NCBI GenBank assembly: GCA_030704615.1
Contig: CM060731.1
Span: forward strand, 3,970,001-4,030,000
Reading direction: 5' to 3'
DNA length: 60,000 nucleotides
Source of the DNA: Takakia lepidozioides
Lineage: Eukaryota; Streptophyta; Takakiopsida; Takakiales; Takakiaceae
Each line of letters begins with the position of its first letter. Position 1 is the stretch's first letter. This document shows, in pieces, positions 20,686 to 32,581 of the stretch. The notes beneath the pieces were generated by a model. The model had not been told where the DNA came from, did not search any database, and was given only the letters and a program-made list of their open reading frames with translations. The translations under genes and the position numbers were made by a program.

Positions 20686-23600
20686 TTAAGAGATCACATC
20701 CCATCTCCATATACAGCCATCGTCACAGCAACACAAGATAGTGCTGCACAAGCCCCAACCCCCACCAGAAAGACTTCAGAATGATCAAAGTGGCCTTTTT
20801 ACTCCTCTTTTTGCTTTCTATGCACTCACTCAAAGGAATAGGTGAGAGGCGCTCACCTGCCATCGAAGGATGTGGCTGTCTGCCGAATTGGAGACTTGCA
20901 TTGTGAATGTATTAGCCTGCACAAGAATCTTGCTGTTAATAGAGCTATATGCCCAATGGGTCCACAACCACGCAAGTCCAATAATGGAGCAAATGGCTTC
21001 GTCCTGCTAACCGCAAGTTGACTATGTGGAGGAGAGGATTCTAGACTTACCTGGCAATTAACTTGGGAGGGCTGGACTGTGCATCCCACACTAACACCTT
21101 GCCTTCCCTGTTTCCTGTTCAAACAAGGGGATGTAATATTCCCATGTTGCGATCCCACCGAGACAAATTTACCAGAATGAGAGGGAAAGAAAAGCAGGTT
21201 GTTATGAAGAAGTACAATGACCAATGGGCTTGTTGATATCACTGCCTGCCAATGGAAGCCACTTGAGATTGCTTAATCCAATGTGAAATGCTAGGAAATG
21301 AGCATGAACTACCTCACTCAGAGCCTGCTTGTAGAAGGAGAGATGCGAAATGCCAGCAAATGAGTAGGAGAGATGAAACCAAAGGTCCAGTAAAAACCAA
21401 AACAAACATGTAGTCTACGCTTGCAGTGTAACTCACCAATTGCAAGTGTGTTAAAGTGGAAGTCGCAAGAGAACTTGATGAACCAAATGTCGCATTCCGG
21501 CACAGGGTACTTTTGCAATACATCAACTTTTCCCTGTTGATAAATTCCCAAACAATGTGAACAACACCAATGAAAGACACCACACAATACCCTGCCATAC
21601 AGTGGGTCATTGAATGCCCCACAAAGTGTAACACTGTGGTCATGCTGACAGACTGCTGCTCTGAATCAAGTAATGAAAGACCCACCACTTTGCTTTCTTC
21701 ACCAATGAAGCCGCGAAGGAATACAGACGTTCAATGAAGGTGTTGCATTGGGTACCTGGCCTCTCTACGGCTGCTCTCTCACGCTGTTACAGAAACATAC
21801 AGAAAAGGCTCAAAGAGATGCACCTCATTAGAAATTCTTCTAGTATCTGTATAGAGTGGCTCCCATAATACTATTTCGTTGTCCACACTCTGCATCACAG
21901 AGACAAAAAGCAGGCGCACTTCAGATGAATCAAGGTAATGTACGGATGTCTTGACAAACGTGGTGGATAAGCTCAATGACCACCCTGTCGAAATATTTGT
22001 ACAGCAATTATTTCTCAAACTGTCATAACCCAACCCAGTCATCACATAGTTTTTTCTGTGATACATCTCTCTATCCTTGAGTGCAAACCAACATTGACTT
22101 TTGGAATCTGGTAGACAAGTTCACCTTGGAGAGAATGAAGTCACCAAGCCAGCGTGTGCAATCCACGTAGTTGGAATGCACAAGAGCACTAAACACCTGC
22201 CTCCCACCCCCACTTCAAGATTCCATCCAGTTCTCTCTCTCTCAAGTTCCTTTCTTCTTCTGCCTGTATTTCTACCACATATGTTTCTATCAGGGTAAGT
22301 CCCACTACTGGAGCGAGACCCTCACAAAGGTAGTGTCTGTCCCCTTTTGTTCTGCCCAAACTGGGCACGGCCACAAGGCTATGGTAAACAGCATATTATG
22401 AGTACATTCTATTTCTCCAATATTCCTTTCTGTTTTAGTCAAGCTAGAGTAAATGTGGCGATACTAAATGTGGCGGTACATGTTGAGACTGTCAACTAAC
22501 GGCAAGGCAGTAAAATTTGACAAGGACAATACCACAAGACTACCACTCTGTATCAATGACAATATAGTTCTCTCTCTCTCGCCCTCTTTGCCCTTAAACC
22601 CTGGTGGGTGCGAGCCCCACAAAAAGCTCCGGGAGGGTTAGTTTCCCTCGGGGACAATGGCTGTAAGGCTGTGATCGCCAACGTTTGCAGGGAACGGCAT
22701 GAGTACATTCTCTCTTTGCCCGTTCCCTTTCTTTGTTCCTGTACCTCTGTTTTACCAACTTTGAAAGTCTCGTGGCTGAGCCAAAAGCCCAGGGATTTCG
22801 AGAGGATATCTGGAAAACTCGGATCAATTATCTGTTTCAAGGTAAGTCATGCTACCGGTGTCAGCCCCTACATTCTCTTTGCCCTCTCCACACCATAGTG
22901 ACTCGCGATACCACATGTATCACATATGCTATCTACAGGTGTGTCCTAGCATAAGATCCGATAAACCCAGAGATGGATGGTCATCAGCTGTTGACTTTCC
23001 TACCCTGATCATGACAATTCTGCGATGAGATAGACTGCAAGTAGTACCCCTGAGGGAAGATAATACCCAACTGAACTACGTCTGTTGCATATACATCACC
23101 TCCTAAGAACCTCAGTCAGATGATAGCAAAGAAGGTTTCTTACGGGCAACTGGATGTACTTGGTGGGAAACTTGGACGGTACGTCTGTCCATGTGAATGA
23201 CATTTCTACGTACTTCCAAAAATCTGCATTTTTACCATCCCAAAACTGACACCATAATCATTGTGCTCAAGATAAATTCTACAAATAAACTCATGTGCAA
23301 CTGCTGATCTAGCTTCTTTTGACAATTTTTTTTCTCTCTCCTTGTCTCTCTGTCCCATTCACTCACACACACCAATGTGAACATCAAGAAGTTTCCTTGT
23401 TTCTTTCTCAATAAGCACTGGGCTGTCCAAAGGGGCTATGGCAGCAATGCCACAGCAAGACCAATCAGATGAATACACTTCTTTAGACACACAAACGCAC
23501 ACAACGCACACCTTTCAGTGACCAGATCTTGATAGTGTTATCCATCCCGCAGCTTGCAATCTGAAGAACGTCTGATGGATGGAAGTCCTGCATCAGTCAC

Positions 23601-26400
23601 CCAGTCAAAAAATTAGAGAAATTCAACTGGTTCAACTTGACATGGACGTCACTCTCTTCTCTGGTAGCGGCTATTTTTTCAGTCGGGGTTAAAGTCTCGA
23701 TAGAAGCCTGTGCAGGCCATTTGACTGGTATGCATCCATGCTTCAGAGTGTCAAAGCAGTTATTTCTCCTATTTAACTACAAAGCTTACCTAATTCAGCA
23801 GCCAAGAGCTTGAACAATTTGTTGCAGTCCGCCCCCTTATGCAGTGCACCTTATCTTACTCGTTGGCTCATATTGTTAGCAGGTATAAATTATTTCAGGT
23901 TGAAAGGACCAACCACACTGAGGACTTCGTTGCGGTGTCCACTAGCTCCAGCAAAGATGAGCACACATACACCCGTGTTCACATTCCATAGTCTCACTGA
24001 CTCATCCTGAGCCAGCCAAATAGCAAAACCTTTAACATTGCTTTCTATGAACTGATCTAGCCTGGAGTTCACATGGTAAGCCCTTGCCAAAGATACGTTA
24101 CAAACAAGAAATCTGCGTTCATATTCTCCTGCTGCAAACTCATTTTTGCAGGCCCACTCTCCCTCCACTTTCCATCTCTCTTTACATATGACTGAGTAGC
24201 TATCACACCAATATCATGTCAACTCAACTTCCCCCATATCCAGCACCGAGTCCACCCACCTCTGAAATAAAGCATAAGAAGCGATGAAGAAGTACCTTGC
24301 TTGCTGATGCAATTAGGCAAGGTTTCAATGTCTGGGTGCGCAGTTCATTCACAGAGTCTCCATGCCCAACAAAGCTCTGATGCAACAAGTATTATTGAAT
24401 TTGTAAACAGTTGGGAAGATGTAAATGTGTTTCCTTCCCCCATTGTCTACTGCCCAAATTTATGGATTTGAGCAAAAGTTTCTGGCGATATTCCAAATTG
24501 GCCATAAATGATGGTCTGAGGAGATCCCCACCACAAGCTGTAGTTGAGTTTGCATCCTGTAGGGCCTGTTGTTGGAAAAATACACTAATCCCATGTTTCT
24601 GCCAGGAATGGCCAATAGATATCCTCTCTCTCACAGGCACACGCAACCACCAGCTTGAGAAATACAGTGAGGTTCAGACTAAGAACCTAACACAGGCAGG
24701 GCTGAGGACTCCAAGAATACCTTGAGGAGCTTTTCTTTACCACTATCGACAATTCGTATCACACCCTTGCTTCCACTAACAGCAAGTACTGGTGAGCCCT
24801 TGTCACCCACTGCCCAGCTAACAGTGTAGAATTCCTCGTCTTTCTGTCCCACCACCAATACGAAAATGGTGATCTTAATCTGAACTCTCCAGCAACCAAA
24901 GAATTGCAAGCATCACAATAGCCACATGATTCCTCTGTGTGTGTGCATCATCTTGGTCACATATTGAATGCCTTGCAGTATAAATAATGCATAGTTTTGG
25001 TATAAACATGCAACGCTATGGGGGCTTAAACTCCAGTGAGGTAAGTGATGAAGGGGGCAATACTGCAATCTTACCTTAACTATTTTGGACGCTTTTCCAG
25101 CACTACATGTTCATGCATTAAATAGAAGTAGATAAAATCAAGAACCATTTGCTCCTAGCCTGCACAGCAGCTCAGTCACATCCAGAGTACAAAATGCGGG
25201 TCATAGGCGACCAGGGTTTTGGGTTTAACGTTGACACTAAAGGATGAGCAAGGCAACAGGCAGCAAAGCCTTGTCAGCAACTGCTTTGGAGTCACTGCAA
25301 TAACTATGGACAATAGTCTTGCGGTTGATGGCCCTGATTACCTCTCTTCGTTAGCCGTTGACCTTCAACCATCCTCACGAAGCCCTCAAAAGTTGCGAAC
25401 GATACCAACAGTGTACAGGATCAGTTGTCAATAACATATTTTCAATAACTCACCAAGAATTTCTTACGGTCGACCACTTACTTCCTTCTACAGTCATCAC
25501 CTCCTTTGTGAAACTAAGATTTCCTTGTGAAGAGGAGGACTACTGAACCACTTTGCTACTGAGCCGTACCACCTTCTTGTCGCAGAAGTCCCAACAGGTG
25601 CAAGACCAACATAACAGAAAAAACGCTCCCAGTGAAGGTAAGTGTCCATACATCCTCATCGACATATGCTTGCAGAACTGCCACTGCACCTCCCTCCGCC
25701 AAGCACTGGTACACCGTAACCTACACCCTCCATCAGTTCCCGCCAAGATTACACTGCTACCTCAACACACAATTCACTCACAAAGTGTGCGTTTAAGAAT
25801 ACTCTCAGTGATATAAGACACAACTACCACAATGCGAGTTTCAATCTTTATCGATTGAAATTCTCCAAAACAAAGTCTGAAAATTTGAACTTTGCACATT
25901 TCTACCAAATAACCTGGGAGACCAAAGAGCGCTTTAAAAAAGCTACACGGTCGTGATAGTTGGATAGAACAGAAAGAAAATGTCCCCTACACTAGCGCCG
26001 GCGAGGGCAGCAACCTGGTATGTATCTGTGGAAGAGAGTGACGCGGCTAGCAGAAGCAGGTCTTTCAGGAAGGCGCTACGAACTAAAGCAGAGCAGGCTC
26101 GAATTCGGTAGATTGCGAAACAAATTCAATTCTCTAAAAAATCTCCCCACAGCACAGATCAAGTGGAAGGAAGAGAGAGACTCGATTTCCACCAGCCGAA
26201 GCAAACACATTGTGGAAGCGAGAGTCGATGAGATTGAAGCAGATTGCATACAGAGGCCGCTTCCCTTCCTGCAGCCGGTTAGTGACTTTATAATCTCGCT
26301 TCTTCTCTCCCTCGATCATATCCCCTACCACCGCTTCCGTTCCCACTCTTCCTGGCCTTCCTGCCACGGAATGACCTGGTCCAGATACTTTGAGCGCCAT
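20686..26400 (-). CDS. FIE: FIE/ESC-type WD40 protein, Polycomb repressive complex 2 subunit (13 exons)
   Basis: FIE is the plant Extra-sex-combs/EED homologue, a WD40 propeller that holds together PRC2, which trimethylates H3K27 in the nucleus. Exons, 5' to 3': 26400-26182, 25720-25652, 24843-24721, 24376-24296, 24006-23914, 23587-23512, 23223-23144, 22196-22125, 21889-21824, 21533-21437, 21114-21051, 20916-20857, 20743-20686. All junctions are GT-AG and in frame, giving 385 residues (Arabidopsis FIE is about 370). Landmarks: YKVTNRLQEGKRPLYAICFN, EEFYTVSW, SFVGHGDSVNEL, DESVRLWNV, DFHPSD, CGMDNTIKIWS, SNYVDCTRWLGDFILSK, SVDNEIVLWEP, CDIWFIKFSCD and a final IWRWDVIS. The ATG at 26400 was chosen because the frame upstream offers only TTG. 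Introns hold SINE-like repeats (22.3 and 22.6 kb). Divergent from the F-box gene. Confidence 0.96.
22290..22430 (+). repeat. Dispersed SINE-like repeat, copy a (FIE intron)
   Basis: Contains 'cccaaactgggcacggccacaagg' (given here in part) and 'gagtacattctatttctcc', shared in order with 22.6-22.8 kb and, inverted, with 55.4-55.55 kb. Upstream 'gagcgagaccctcac' resembles a worn polymerase III B box. It lies in the 948-bp intron of FIE between 23144 and 22196. Confidence 0.45.
22600..22810 (+). repeat. Dispersed SINE-like repeat, copy b (FIE intron)
   Basis: Starts with B-box-like GGTGCGAGCCCC. It continues 'ggctgtaaggctgtg', 'gagtacattctctct', 'gttcctgtacctctg' and 'gctgagccaaaagccc'. The latter half matches 52815-52910; the first half matches 22290-22430 and inverted 55395-55550. 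No tRNA A box could be found upstream, where a CT repeat stands instead. Confidence 0.5.
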
Positions 26401-27321
26401 CGCTCGCAACGAAGAAGCAGAATTCGTGGATGCAGATCAGACGCTGCGATACACGGCGGCTTCTCTCTGCAAGACTCTCCCATGAGATCGGCCCGCCTTC
26501 CATCTGTAGCCTTCGAAAAACCGACGAGAAACGACGAGCATCATTTTATCGTCCATATTGTAGGCAATATCTCGTCCGAATCCCTGAGAAGTGACGAAAT
26601 GAATCATTTCGTCCGATCTCTTTAACGACCGTGTCTCATCGAGAAGTTAGTGATCGTCGTCATGTCATGAGGTGGCATGAGGTCGCATGACCTGACGACG
26701 ATCCATTCCACCAGAGAGAGAGGGAGAGAGAGAGAGAGAGAGAGAGGAAGGAAGCTCTGAAACGGAGAAAGACGGCTGGGGGAATCTAGAGGGAAAATCG
26801 AGGAGGCAACGCTGCTAGTTGAAGGGGATTGGAGCCTCCCCACTTCTGTAATTTCACTGTCTCTGTCGTCTTGGTCCTATCTCTCTTTTCCCCCTGTCCT
26901 CTGTCTCGCTCATCCCTGAATTGCTCTTTGGTGGGTCGCATTGACCTTTGACATTTAGAGGGCAATTGAAGTTTGTTTTTACTTCTTCCGGGAATGGGTT
27001 CTTGTTCTTTGGAAAGTGTCATAATACTCAGCCATCGGTCAATCCGAATCAGCGCTAGCTGCGATCGTTGTTAACGGGGAGTTTGAATTGGAAGTCAATT
27101 TTTTCACATCCATGTCTGCGTCCTGCCTGATGATAGATTCTGCGCACTGAAGGTTTCAGAAACCTTGTGTGCCAGCTAATGGAAGGTTTATTCTGAACAG
27201 TGCTCATGTCATTCCAAGGATTCTGTGTTAGTCTTCCTTCCAGATTTTCTTTTCTCCAGTGGGAGAATGTGAATTGCGGCTTTTGTAAAATTCGAACGGA
27301 GCATTGTTAGAGACAGGCAAC
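26401..27321. promoter_or_regulatory. Divergent FIE / F-box promoter region with GA tract
   Basis: The 921 bp between two divergent start codons hold both 5' leaders and promoters. A nearly pure GA repeat lies at 26713-26748, followed by pyrimidine-rich DNA (26860-26920). GA tracts in plant promoters are bound by BPC-type GAGA factors (family knowledge); that they act here is inference. No clear TATA box is visible on either side. Confidence 0.5.
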
Positions 27322-28499
27322 ATGAATCTGGCAGAGCTTCCAGAGGATTGCGTAGTATCTATCATCTCCCATACTAGCCCCTTCGACGCAGCCCGGTTGG
27401 CTTGCGTGTGCTCTGCTTTCAAGGTAGCAGTTGAATCCGACAGTGTGTGGGAGAATTTCTTGCCGTTTGATTACAAAACCATTTGTGGGAACATTCCTGA
27501 AAATAGAACCAAGAAGCAAATTGTAATGGTCATGGCGGACGGTGTGTTCCTGCAACACGAACTTCAAAAGTACGTCCTACTGCGGCGCTCAGGGGGCGTG
27601 TGTAGGATGCTGTCAGTGGCTGCCATGGACGTAGTATGGGGCCAGGATAATCGGTTTTGGCGGTGGGAACAATCACGAAGCTCTTGCTTCGGCCAGGTAT
27701 CTCTCTGTCTTTACACACTCTGAAATATTTTAACGAACATGCTGTGGGTGCGTCCATTGTCCTTTTCTCATTTGTGGCTTGATTAGTGTTTCCTTCTAAG
27801 AACAAGGAGGATCGTTGGTTGGGTAAGGTTTTTGTTGAGAAGTGGGCTTCATGAAGTCACGGAGGCAGTGGGTCCCCACAAATCATCCGTTTCTTTCTCG
27901 TCTAAAGCGTGCGTGGCTGCTAAGGTTAGAGGGCGGGGGTTGTTCCCTGTATGATGAGCGGGGCCTTTCGTACAGCTTTAACTCGTTACAATCACTATCT
28001 TCATCCCTTCTGAAACAACTGTGGTTGCGTCTGTGCACAGGTTGCACATTTGTTGGCAGTTTGCTGGCTAGAAATAAGAGGGAACTGGAGCTGCTCTTTG
28101 CCATCAGGGTCATATTCAGCAGCTTGGCGTCTTCGTGTTGCAAATCCTCAAGGGGGTCGTCTTCATTTCCTTTCCTGGAAGTGTCCGGTAACATTTTCAG
28201 TCTCAATAGGTGACGGTCAAGTGTTGGAAAAGAATCTCAACATGTCAGAGGTTCCCTGTAAGGCGTTTGAGGAATGGTTTGAGTTCGAAGTGGGAGGTTT
28301 TACTGTCCATGGGGACAAACAGACAGTGAAGCAGGTAGATTTACACTATCGTATCAGGGAGACAGATTGCACTTACTGGAAGGGGGGTCTCTTCCTCGAC
28401 TGCTTACGTTTGTGGCCGACTGGGTGTGAAGAGGAAGTGCAACCAAACCGGCATACACAAGCAGTCACCAAAATTCTGCATCGCCCTGGAGTTTTTTAA
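27322..28499 (+). CDS. F-box protein with PP2 (phloem protein 2-like lectin) domain
   Basis: Two exons, 27322-27696 and 28041-28499, join in phase 0 with GT-AG ends (277 residues). The N-terminus is an F-box (LPEDCVVSIISHTSPFDAAR, VWENFLP), which would bind SKP1 in an SCF ubiquitin ligase. From about residue 90 the PP2 fold appears (CRMLSVAAMDVVWGQDNRFW, then VAHLLAVCWLEIRG, FEEWFEFEVGGFTV), ending near KGGLFLDCLRLWP. Order and length fit the plant PP2-B class, which couples an SCF adaptor to a carbohydrate-binding domain. The start is the first ATG; the frame upstream offers only TTG. The gene is divergent from FIE. Substrate and sugar specificity cannot be read from sequence. Confidence 0.93.
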
Positions 28500-29180
28500 G
28501 GTCTGGAAGTCACAACTGCTTTGGCAGTTTCTTTCCGAGGACCAAAACAGGAAAACCCACAAATCAAATGAAAGCTATGAGATCTAGCAGGTGGAATCAA
28601 CAGATTCAATCACTGGTGGTGGTTAATGCAAGTGTGCAAGGATTTCCACCCGGTCTCAAATTATATCCCAGGCCTCCATCTGGAATAGGACCACTCCCAC
28701 TGACATTCTAGACTTTACTGTGTTGGCTTGTAAAGTATTGTATGTACAAATGAAGGGTATTGCTGAAACCACTTTCCTTGGCACCTGTATAGTATGGCCA
28801 CTATTTGTAGCAGGTGGTCAGGAATTTGTCCTGTGCCCAAGTTGTTTACTCACTACCAGATGTCTATGATGATGAGTTCCCACCCCCCTCTCTCAAAGGA
28901 GCATGGCTGGCATCCAAAAGCCCTTGGCAAACAAGAAGTGCAAAGCTCCAGAACTAACAGAGACTTGCACCAGCCCATCACAAAACTGTGATCACAGAGG
29001 GTGAGAGCCACAAAGGCAGAGAACCAACAGCCTTCCAAAGCCATGAACAGAAGCCCTTGGGCTTCTGAAAGTAACTTAAACCACAAGCAACCTACACCAG
29101 CCCGCCACAGTGAAGTTTCACTGCATGATGAAGCAGGTGAATCTCCCTCAAGTATGAAGTCCAGCTTTACTCCAACCGCA
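28500..29180. other. 3' flank of the F-box gene
   Basis: No further gene is supported. Part of it must be the 3' UTR. I see no clear polyadenylation signal that I would defend. Confidence 0.4.
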
Positions 29181-29189
29181 CCTCCTTCA

Positions 29190-29340
29190 AATTCTTTGGA
29201 AGCATTGCACCAACCTGGTCACAGCTGGAGGGAAGAAGGCCTCTCGCATGAAGAAGGCCAGGGTCATCCCACTTTTTCTAGGGCTCCTAGGCTGGCACAT
29301 GCATTTAGAGTGCCAATGACTGTGAGCTTGTTGGGCATCT
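29190..29340 (-). pseudogene. Small PPR remnant
   Basis: The segment 29272-29320 (cctaggctggcacatgcat) is nearly identical to the part of the intact PPR gene at 33145-33165 that encodes NACASLGALEK on the - strand. Flanks have no open frame. Confidence 0.55.
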
Positions 29341-29429
29341 TTTCAGTTATGAATCTGATATTGATGCTGACTGATACATGTCATTCATCTCAAGTATGGT
29401 AAACCCTCCTGCTGCGTTTGTTCATACAT

Positions 29430-30013
29430 GTGGGATCCCTCCCTAACTACACCCGCCCATGCTGAGCATATCCAGGAGGATCATATATGGCTCAATTCTG
29501 GATTTGATGATGTCAGAGATGGACATCTCTGCCCTTCTCCAGGGATTCTTGCATTGAGATTGCAGATGAGCATAATCATGTAGGGCGTCACCCCTTTCCA
29601 GTTGCATTTTTTTTTTCCATAGCCGTTCAAAGTCTCCCCCATATTCCTGCTTGGCATACCCTGTTATCAGTCTATTCGATGTAAGCATATCTCGCTCAGT
29701 AGAAAAAGCTTGGTATCATGTGGGCGTGCACCTGCTTCCCCCTACTAGAGCTTTCATATTGATGCACTCCTGCAAGATACAGACATAAGCACTGGAGTCT
29801 TCCGCAATGCCTTGTTGGTTCAAAATCTGCAATGCCTCCTTGGGTCGTCACATCCCCACAAGTGTCAGAAGAGTCCTCGTCTCTTCCCTCTCTTGGTCCT
29901 CTTTTGAAAGCAATGGGGATGGTGGACGGCCTACTCCTCGCAGCAGTCTGAGGTCCAATAACAATGCCTCCTGACTCAAAATTGTCACTTACAAATCTTT
30001 GCTCACATCTCAC
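29430..30013 (-). pseudogene. Decayed duplicate of the PPR gene N-terminal part
   Basis: The - strand frame near 29810-29720 reads SSAYVCILQECINMKALVG, aligned with SNTYARILQECINMKDLAKG of the intact gene. Further pieces match its L and P motifs (TGYAKQEYGGDFERL; LISNSRIEP-like sequence), interrupted by frameshifts and by a T-run near 29610. Homology continues upstream of the start codon into 30014-30480, so a genomic segment was duplicated, not a retro-copy. Confidence 0.75.
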
Positions 30014-30664
30014 TCAAAGCTCTTAGAAACTTCAAACACAACGAAGAAACGAAGAACTAAGAAAGACACAGAAAGAAAGGCTTCCTTCAACATATGATCA
30101 AGGTTGCAAAACCGTTGCAGACATCGACTTCGAGGGTAGACTGTAAGCATTCTATCCGTTTAACTTGAACCCTTGATGGAAACAATACCGGATGTATTCT
30201 TGGCCTGCAGCTCCATGTTGTACATCCATGTTGTACATCGATATTCACACCATCACCAGTTTGTGCTTTCACCCCCGACTAACTCTCAGTCCAAATGACG
30301 TTCTTTGTGCGCTTATTGCTGAACTCTGGTAATATTTGAGTTTTCTGTGAGGACCACGAGTGGCAGGCTGAGCAGAAATAGCTTCGACCACAGCCTCGCA
30401 TAGACCAGCTACAAACACCAAGCTTCAAGCATTGAAAAAAAAAATGGGACAGCCTTGAACAATCAACTTGTGCTCACAAGGAAGCAGAAGCAGTAACTCT
30501 GGATATGCACTGCTGTACAGGGACACAGAAATGTCTGTCCATCTATGCCCGTGAACCACATATTAAGGAGTTAGCTCCGAATGCTGCCACCTTTTAGACC
30601 AAAATGGACGCAGTTTCTGCTGGTCTGGGTCATGCCTGGATCGATTCTACATACCCAAAGATAC

Positions 30665-30887
30665 CTTTCTTCTCAAGCTGGGCAGGCGTCGCAGGCATCA
30701 CTTGTAAAGGTCTCGGGCCCAGCATTGCCCAGCTGTATGCGCATGTCAGCGCCACAGCCAGTCCAGGCACTAGTCTGCTGCATGATGTGAAGCCTGCAGC
30801 CAGTTCAGCGCGAAGAGAAAACAGGGTCTTGTGTATGGGCTCCGCAGGAGAGCTTTGGTAGTATTCCATGCTTCCTTTGGTCGTCAT
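30665..30887 (-). other. Exon-like module, copy A
   Basis: A - strand ATG at 30887 opens a frame to a donor-like AAAG|GTATC at 30665/30664. Translated, it shares EPIHKTLFSLR, TSCSRL and a following MP/AQL stretch with copies B (35761-35973) and C (59360-59575). All three end at a GTAT donor in phase 1. It lies upstream of the decayed PPR copy on the same strand. No known domain. Confidence 0.5.
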
Positions 30888-30899
30888 CTTCTCCTATTG

Positions 30900-31950
30900 C
30901 TCTGAAGTTTTGGGGTATCGTGTGTTTTAGTGATGAGCGTTCCAATTCGGTTGAGATCGTTGGACACCATGAGACCTTTAGTAGTCAATGGCCCTGCAAC
31001 AGACACTCTTATTGCATATTTGAGAGTACCGAGCAGTTCGGTTTAGAATGATGAGATAGAACCGACAACATAGTTACTTACAAAGTGGCTCATGCCCTTG
31101 GGCCCTTCCATCATCTGAACCAGTTAACTCCCAGAAATATGACTACCTAGGTATATGACTTCAATTCTGGGAGGAGGTTACTGCAATGAACTGAAAGGCT
31201 CTTCTTCATTAATGAGTGCCAAACCTGGGAAAATGATCAAGTCAATCTGAAAGCATGAGTGGGAAGTAGATAGAATAGCTGTGTGCCCAGCAAAACGCCC
31301 TTCAATCTTTCCACACATCTCTGCAACAGGTTTCAGTGACATCACCATTGTTTTTCAATTCCAAACCTCTTCATCTGGTTGGATTTGCATTTTGTGAAAG
31401 AAAGCCTGCTGTCCCATCCAATCACCCTGCACATGGTCAACCATTCCACCAATCGCTCCACCATCTGAGTAAGTGTTCTGAACTCATGCGATCAAAGTAA
31501 TGTTGCTGCCATCTGCTACGCCAGGCCCACCTCTACTTCTTGGACCAAGTGCAGTGGATGGTGTTGTGTAGTCCAACCTTCCTTATGTGTTTCGTGGTTG
31601 TTTGTCATGTTAGTCTCTTTTGACAACTCCCTCGGCGGCTGTGAGGGTCCTCCTCTAGAATAGAAAATTTTAAGTCTCACTATAAAGTCAAGGAGAGAGC
31701 TACTTTTAATGGCTCCCAATTGCTTGGTCAAACCTTTGTTCACTCCAAAACTAGAGCACAATAAACATTTACAGCTTGCATTTTTGTTGCTGGATGGTGC
31801 AGTTGCAGCCATGAAGTCCGTAGTGGCATTTGCAACGCGTCAACCATTCATCTATCCTCATGTGGACTGTAGACAAGTCCAGAACCATGCAGCAGGTTAA
31901 TCGACTTTTAATGAGACTTCACACCGTATTTACAGCATCCTAGACTCTAA
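30900..31950. other. Intergenic DNA, no recognised gene
   Basis: Scattered short ORFs only (for example 31812-31516, - strand), none with a recognisable domain. No repeat structure stands out to me. Confidence 0.4.
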
Positions 31951-31959
31951 TTCCTGTTC

Positions 31960-32580
31960 AAGGTGCACAAATAAATGGCTACCTGCAAATAGAGAGTCCA
32001 GTTTCAACCCTTCCAGTTGCATTTGTTGTAATAGTTGGAGCCCAGCATATGCTGGCACTCATCACACTCCATAAGCCCAGATTTTATTCCGCCATATTGT
32101 CGAATGCCCCATTATGGAGTCCATTCCCCAAGCGTACTCTCCAATCAACTTATGGCACAAGTTCCAGCTTGACTTTAACATGGCCTTCATTCCCTTTTTA
32201 CATTGATGTGACCATGTCCTGCGCCAACCCTTCCTGTTCTCCAAAGAATCCCTACCGCCCGTGCTGGATATATCCCTCAATCATGGCTCCCATGGACAAC
32301 ATCTCCTCCATGAGCCATGCCGTCGAACATTTGACGAGCAGCCTTAGGATCCATTTTGTGTACATTTAGCACTCTCTGGAATGACATCAGGCACAATTTG
32401 ACCCCGCTGATGCTAGGAAGGGTACTACCTGGTCGGTTGAGGGGAATATCAAGGGTGCCTCCAGCCAGGTTGTGTCAAGAGGTGAAAAACCCACTTGAAC
32501 TTTTCCAGGGTTTCAAGCTTGGCACACGCATTAATGATTCAAATAAAAATGACAATGTCCCTGTCAACACTTGCCTTTGC
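31960..32580 (-). pseudogene. Degenerate PPR units downstream of the intact PPR gene
   Basis: On the - strand several out-of-frame PPR pieces follow the stop of the gene above: ARQMFDGMAHGGDVV near 32300-32340, LLQQMQLEGLKL near 31990-32030, and an ACASLET-like stretch near 32500. They look like a second PPR gene or extra repeats that have decayed in tandem with the intact one. Confidence 0.65.
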
Positions 32581-32581
32581 A

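Noticed and set aside
24392-24725. Overlapping frames of 84 and 104 codons around 24.4-24.7 kb
   Set aside because: They fall in the FIE intron between 24721 and 24376 and show no relation to any family; the FIE frame continues correctly without them.
26404-26409. FIE start at 26409
   Set aside because: The codon there is TTG; the first ATG in frame is 26400.
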